DNA from: Thermoactinomycetaceae bacterium | GTDB lineage: Bacteria > Bacillota > Bacilli > Thermoactinomycetales > Thermoactinomycetaceae | Direction of reading: 5' to 3' | Length of the DNA: 8,526 nt | Assembly (NCBI GenBank): GCA_025449475.1 | Contig: JANWJM010000113.1 | Location: forward strand, 1 to 8,526 | In this document: positions 5,170-8,526 of the stretch, piece by piece | Layout of the letters: the number at the start of each line of letters is the position of its first letter | Numbering within the stretch: position 1 is the stretch's first letter | Notes under the pieces: generated by a model | Told to the model about the DNA's origin: nothing | What the model saw: the letters and a program-made list of their open reading frames with translations, nothing else | Databases searched by the model: none | Position numbers and translations under genes: made by a program

Positions 5170-6042
5170 ATGCTTCCATGGGGGATTTTGCTAACTATTT
5201 TCGTTTCATTCGGGCTCCATGTTTCACAAGGTGATCTCAATCCAAAAATGATATTTATCGATCAAGAGCGAGAATGGACATTGCCATTACAAAAGGTAGG
5301 GTTCGATGGAATTGATCCGACCACCTTAAATCGCAAAGAGTTCTTTAATTGGGTTCATCACCATCTTGAAAAAGAGATAAACCGTCCTCCGCGTTCTGCC
5401 TATTTCAAAGATGGACGTATGATCCCTCATCAAAAAGGGAGAACCGTTGATCGGCATACGTTGGACAATTGGTTGGATCTGATTCATTTTTATCTTCAAA
5501 AACCGGTACAAGTACCGATCATCTATCAAGAGCCGAAACTGACTACTTCTCAATTAAAACGCTTAAAAGAGAGACGACTTGCTACCTATACAACACGATT
5601 TGATCCCAATAATCGCAATCGATCTCATAATATCTATCTTTCAGCGAAATCAATCGATCATTATATTTTATTCCCTGGAGAAACGTTCTCCTTTAATCGA
5701 GTCGTTGGGGAACGAACTGTCCAAAGAGGGTACAAAATGGCGAAAGTGATTGTGAAGGGAGAATATAGTGAGGGAGTAGGAGGTGGCATCTGTCAAACAT
5801 CTTCTACGTTATTTAACAGTGTGGATCAAGCGGGGTTGGAGATTGTAGAACGGGTGAGTCATAGCAAGCGAGTGACCTATGTCCCAAAAAAGAGAGATGC
5901 AACTGTTTCTTGGTATGGTCCTGATTTTCGATTTAAGAATCAACTGAACGAACCGATTGTGATTGTCGCCGATACCAAAGGAGGCAGAATCACGGTTTCC
6001 ATTTACGGTCCTAAGACTATTCTTCATCAACCAAAATCATGA
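5170..6042 (+). CDS. VanW family protein, probably exported
   Basis: This is a 290-residue protein. ATG 5170 is chosen because AAGGAG at 5156-5161 lies eight bases upstream; an in-frame GTG at 5161 overlaps that site. Residues 1-19 form a hydrophobic segment that could be a signal anchor or signal peptide, though it lacks the usual N-terminal Lys/Arg. Residues about 40-110 resemble the peptidoglycan-binding-like domain found ahead of VanW in B. subtilis YoaR. The VanW domain spans about 139-275: PGETFSFN (169-176), VGERTVQRGY (179-188), GVGGGICQTSSTLFN (202-216, with Cys208), and HS plus DATVSW (231-248). VanW is named from vancomycin-resistance clusters, but most members, like this one, have no van genes beside them and no proven activity. 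A cell-envelope role is inferred. No terminator separates it from the next gene, 84 bases on. Confidence 0.92.
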   Translation: MLPWGILLTIFVSFGLHVSQGDLNPKMIFIDQEREWTLPLQKVGFDGIDPTTLNRKEFFNWVHHHLEKEINRPPRSAYFKDGRMIPHQKGRTVDRHTLDNWLDLIHFYLQKPVQVPIIYQEPKLTTSQLKRLKERRLATYTTRFDPNNRNRSHNIYLSAKSIDHYILFPGETFSFNRVVGERTVQRGYKMAKVIVKGEYSEGVGGGICQTSSTLFNSVDQAGLEIVERVSHSKRVTYVPKKRDATVSWYGPDFRFKNQLNEPIVIVADTKGGRITVSIYGPKTILHQPKS

Positions 6043-6078
6043 TTTATCCTTTGATTGATAGATTTAAATGTTAAGTTC

Positions 6079-6087
6079 TGTTATAAT
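6079..6087 (+). promoter_or_regulatory. Extended -10 promoter of the 3D-domain lipoprotein gene
   Basis: TGTTATAAT is a perfect TGn-TATAAT extended -10. TTGATA at 6055-6060 is a possible but over-spaced -35 (21 bases). Transcription would begin near 6094, about 33 bases before the ATG, so the gene can be expressed apart from the VanW-family gene upstream. Confidence 0.65.
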
Positions 6088-6126
6088 ATTTCAGTGTTTA
6101 GTTCAACTATTTGTAGGGGGAATCAG

Positions 6127-7134
6127 ATGAAGAGCATCCTTCGGATCAGCCTGACAATGTTGATTTTTTCAACATTGTGGCTCTTGATCGGTTGCGCAGC
6201 TGACGAGAAAGACATCGTTGTAAAGTTAAGTGACCAAGAAGAACCGCTGATTCTCAAACATTCTGGGGAAACGTTGTCAGATGTGTTAACAAACAATGGA
6301 AAAAATCTAGCAGAACTGAAGCAGAAATACGAACCCAGCGTTCCATGGAATACCAAGGTAGATACATTGGAAGAGATTACCCTTCGCTGCAAGTGCAAAG
6401 TAAATGTGCACATTGGCGGGAAAAAGGTAGGAACCTATGAAACTACTAAAACAACAGTTGGTGAGTTTCTTCAAGAAAAGAAAATACCGATTACACCATG
6501 GGATGTACTTAAAACAAAACCTGAACGAAAAATTGTTAATGGGATGAATGTGATTATTGACAAGGTGGAAACGAAAGTCAGCAAAAAAGTAGAAGAGATC
6601 CCATTTAAAAGTGAGGAAAAGAAAAGCGACCAGTTAACTAAAGGCAAAAAAGAAGTGAAGAAAAAGGGAACAAAAGGAAAGAAAATCTATGAGGTGGTTG
6701 TTACATATTACAATGGAAAACCTCTAATGAAGGACGGCGAGCCCGTAACAGAGAAGCGATTAGTAAAAGAGATAAAACCCGTTGATGAATTGATTTTGGT
6801 TGGAACAAAGCCCGAAGAAGAAGAGACCCAAAATCAATCGACACCTAGTCAAACAGCTCCTTCAGGTGGTCGGGTGATGGTTGTCCAGGCAACAGGCTAT
6901 ACACACACAGGAAATCGTACAGCAACTGGAACCATTCCAAGACGAGGAACCATTGCTGTGGATCCAAGAGTGATTCCTTTAGGAACGAGAATCTATGTAC
7001 CTGGGTATGGGTATGGCGTTGCAGAAGATACGGGTGGTGCCGTCAATGGAAGGATCATTGATCTCTTTTTTAATACAAGAACAGAAGCGATTAACTGGGG
7101 AAGAAGAACGGTTCAGATAAAAATTTTGGACTAA
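6127..7134 (+). CDS. DUF348-G5-3D domain lipoprotein (YabE/Rpf-like cell-wall protein)
   Basis: This is a 335-residue protein starting at ATG 6127 behind AGGGGG (6115-6120). A basic N-terminus and hydrophobic stretch end in the lipobox LIGC, with Cys23 as the predicted lipidated residue, so it should be anchored on the outer face of the membrane. Domains in order are: two DUF348-like repeats (about 31-87 and 92-145); a Lys-rich G5 domain (about 147-227) which may bind wall polymers; a Gln/Ser/Thr/Pro linker (230-248); and a 3D domain (249-335). The 3D domain shows ATGYT, AVDPRVIPLGT, AEDTGG and RIIDLFF, with the three name-giving aspartates Asp279, Asp301 and Asp312. The layout is that of B. 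subtilis YabE and related Rpf-like proteins, thought to cleave glycan strands in the MltA-type barrel. The lipobox and a CxC pair (Cys88, Cys90) are unexpected for this family as I know it. Confidence 0.92.
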   Translation: MKSILRISLTMLIFSTLWLLIGCAADEKDIVVKLSDQEEPLILKHSGETLSDVLTNNGKNLAELKQKYEPSVPWNTKVDTLEEITLRCKCKVNVHIGGKKVGTYETTKTTVGEFLQEKKIPITPWDVLKTKPERKIVNGMNVIIDKVETKVSKKVEEIPFKSEEKKSDQLTKGKKEVKKKGTKGKKIYEVVVTYYNGKPLMKDGEPVTEKRLVKEIKPVDELILVGTKPEEEETQNQSTPSQTAPSGGRVMVVQATGYTHTGNRTATGTIPRRGTIAVDPRVIPLGTRIYVPGYGYGVAEDTGGAVNGRIIDLFFNTRTEAINWGRRTVQIKILD

Positions 7135-7151
7135 ATGTCTCCTTTGTATTT

Positions 7152-7180
7152 CTGCAATCATGACATTGCAGTTTTTTTTT
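7152..7180 (+). terminator. Intrinsic terminator of the 3D-domain lipoprotein gene
   Basis: CTGCAAT (7152-7158) and ATTGCAG (7165-7171) form a perfect 7-bp stem around a six-base loop. Nine T residues follow at 7172-7180, 17 bases after the stop codon. Confidence 0.93.
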
Positions 7181-7210
7181 GCGGCAATACGGGAATGTAA
7201 AATATACAAT

Positions 7211-7224
7211 TATATTCCAATATA
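7211..7224. repeat. Perfect AT-rich palindrome in the spacer before the last gene
   Basis: TATATT-CC-AATATA has perfect 6-bp arms around CC. It lies about 60 bases upstream of the -35 box of the last gene, in DNA where AT-rich palindromes arise easily. A second weak dyad, AATTG (7251-7255) with CAATT (7263-7267), runs into a T-tract (7266-7272), but its 5-bp AT-rich stem is too weak to call a terminator. No gene is seen between 7181 and 7346. Confidence 0.25.
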
Positions 7225-7283
7225 GAATAAAAGATTGAATGAACAAGGCCAATTGTAAATGTCAATTTTTTTCAAATTCTTCT

Positions 7284-7312
7284 TTGTATTATACGATTAT
7301 TTCATATATACT
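7284..7312 (+). promoter_or_regulatory. Sigma-A type promoter of the last gene
   Basis: TTGTAT (7284-7289) and TATACT (7307-7312) are separated by exactly 17 bases; each matches consensus at four or five of six positions. Transcription would start near 7319, about 28 bases ahead of the ATG, so the gene has its own promoter after the strong terminator upstream. Confidence 0.65.
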
Positions 7313-7346
7313 TGAGGCAAGGAAAATTGCATCTGAGGTGTAACTC

Positions 7347-8526
7347 ATGATAGGTCGTAATGATCCTAGCCTTGATGGCAATACAAAGGGTTTCCATCAA
7401 TATATTACCAAAATCATTGGTATATTGATTGTATATAATGATTTAAAAGCGGAAGGTGAGCTCACATTATTTGAATTTCAGCAAAATTCTTTTCAAGCAC
7501 TAATCCGTCAATTGACTTTTATCAATCCTTTATCTTTCATATCACTAGACCAACAGGTTCCCCAACGATATTTAACGGATATTGTTCAAGCTGGATTATA
7601 TAATACACTAGATTTAGATACTCAAAGTCCCGGAAAAAGATGGAGAAACTACCATCACAAAGTTCTTTCAGAAAAGAACGATCTATATCGTGATGAGTTA
7701 TATACATGCAAAAAATATCATGGCATAAGGGAAGAGAACATGCTTTTTCGATCATTGTTCCAAGGTGTTGATGTGTGGTCTTCGTCAGAACAGATGATAA
7801 AACACAATCACCTTAGAAATCGTAATGAGCTCGAAAACCCTTATACATCTTTTGCGCATGAGATGAGAGGGGAGATACTCGTGCAGCTAGAGAAATATAA
7901 TCGATTTGATGAGGAGCGCCAAGATATCATTACTCGTAGCAATGGTTGGAGAGTACTTGGCTGGTCCATTAAACGTGACAAGAAATTAGAAAAAATCGAA
8001 AAAATCGTCGCATCACAAGATATGTTCAGTATCAAAGATCATACTCAGCCTTCCATTAAACAAGAAGTTAAACATCAAACAGGGTTATCTGATGAAGTGA
8101 TGGGGCATTTTGAGCAATTCTTCGTTACTTGTGTGTCGCCTTTGCAAGGAAGAACACAAGTTCTTTATGGAAAATCGATGGAGCTATTGTATCAGTATCT
8201 TTCTACCCGTTATGGCTCATCATTTCGTTGGTCTATGTTGAATGAAGAAGCCTTGATCCATTTTTTGAGTGTATGGTATCTCGATCGAAACCATCCATCA
8301 CCTGTTGCCGCAAAAGTTTTTTTAAACACACTGAAGAAATTGTTTCGTTGGTTATCCGAAGAGAATATCTCCGATGTCTATGAAACCTTTAAGCGGGTCT
8401 ATATTGCACTCATTCGAACCTTACCCATTACCATCGAAGCTCGCAATTGGCTGAAGAAAAATGGAGTAAATGCTCAGAATCAGAACCAAAAAAGCAGAGA
8501 AGAAATCAAATTATATCAATTGACAA
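7347..8526 (+). CDS. Unrecognised protein with an integrase-like helical region (3' end outside the window)
   Basis: An uninterrupted frame begins at ATG 7347, six bases after GAGGTG (7335-7340), and is still open at the last base, giving at least 393 residues. I do not recognise the protein. There is no signal peptide or membrane segment, so it should be cytosolic. Residues 1-240 are mixed helical and strongly charged; a lone Cys121 sits in YTCKKYHG. Residues about 255-345 read like a SAM-like core-binding (phage integrase N-terminal) bundle: GRTQVLYGKSMELLYQYL, then LIHFLSVWYLDR, then AKVFLNTLKKLFRWLSEENI. That region could also be the related helical part I associate with some Bacillota SEC-C proteins. 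The recombinase catalytic residues (R...HxxR...Y) are not visible and would have to lie downstream. Codon use looks like that of its neighbours, so there is no clear sign of recent transfer. Confidence 0.75.
   Translation, partial: MIGRNDPSLDGNTKGFHQYITKIIGILIVYNDLKAEGELTLFEFQQNSFQALIRQLTFINPLSFISLDQQVPQRYLTDIVQAGLYNTLDLDTQSPGKRWRNYHHKVLSEKNDLYRDELYTCKKYHGIREENMLFRSLFQGVDVWSSSEQMIKHNHLRNRNELENPYTSFAHEMRGEILVQLEKYNRFDEERQDIITRSNGWRVLGWSIKRDKKLEKIEKIVASQDMFSIKDHTQPSIKQEVKHQTGLSDEVMGHFEQFFVTCVSPLQGRTQVLYGKSMELLYQYLSTRYGSSFRWSMLNEEALIHFLSVWYLDRNHPSPVAAKVFLNTLKKLFRWLSEENISDVYETFKRVYIALIRTLPITIEARNWLKKNGVNAQNQNQKSREEIKLYQLT

Noticed and set aside
6055..6126. TTG start giving the 3D-domain protein 24 extra N-terminal residues
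   Set aside because: It would hide the lipoprotein signal inside the chain, overlaps the extended -10 promoter, and has no ribosome binding site; ATG 6127 has AGGGGG six bases upstream.
4269..7134. Reading the PuuD-like, VanW-like and 3D-domain genes as one new envelope system
   Set aside because: A strong terminator separates the first from the second, the third has its own perfect extended -10, and all three belong to families that occur widely as single genes.
7251..7272. AATTG/CAATT dyad plus T-tract as a terminator
   Set aside because: The stem is only 5 bp and AT-rich, and no gene ends nearby; the strong terminator at 7152-7180 already ends the upstream gene.
7537..7755. A 72-codon open frame on the minus strand
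   Set aside because: It lies wholly inside the long + strand frame starting at 7347, which has a promoter and ribosome binding site.

Overview
The window looks like a stretch of chromosome from a low-GC, endospore-former-type member of the Bacillota (order Bacillales). The evidence is a ComG competence operon tail, a YqzE homologue, an IspG whose sequence reads very much like Bacillus/Geobacillus IspG, strong AGGAGG-type ribosome binding sites, and the YuzA-, VanW- and YabE-like envelope proteins. A Thermoactinomycetaceae-like member is my guess, but the sequence alone does not settle the family. All supported genes are on the + strand. Almost all of the window is ordinary, well-explained core genome.

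Region 1 (1-2491) is one tightly packed operon tail: comGC (3' end only), comGD, comGE, comGF, comGG, aroK and yqzE. Genes abut or overlap (TAAATG, ATGA, a 67-bp overlap, GTGA), so translation is probably coupled. The ComG proteins are the major and minor pseudopilins of the DNA-uptake pilus. aroK (shikimate kinase) and yqzE ride at the end of the transcript.

Region 2 (2492-4150) holds ispG and a small DUF378 membrane protein gene. The 186-bp leader of ispG contains an extended -10 promoter embedded in a perfect 21-bp palindrome, and an 8-codon ORF with a strong ribosome binding site whose stop codon overlaps the ispG start (TAATG). Both genes end in clear intrinsic terminators.

Region 3 (4151-7180) holds three genes that look monocistronic: a class I glutamine-amidotransferase-like peptidase C26 hydrolase (PuuD-like), an exported VanW-family protein, and a lipoprotein with DUF348, G5 and 3D domains (YabE/Rpf-like cell-wall enzyme). 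The first and third end in strong terminators. The last two suggest envelope functions, but there is no sign that they form one operon.

Region 4 (7181-8526) is an AT-rich spacer with a good sigma-A promoter, followed by a gene that stays open to the window edge. It encodes at least 393 residues of a protein I do not recognise. Its visible C-terminal part resembles the helical SAM-like, core-binding region of tyrosine recombinases. This is the least explained part of the window. I found no CRISPR array, tRNA, rRNA, insertion sequence or convincing new multi-gene system.
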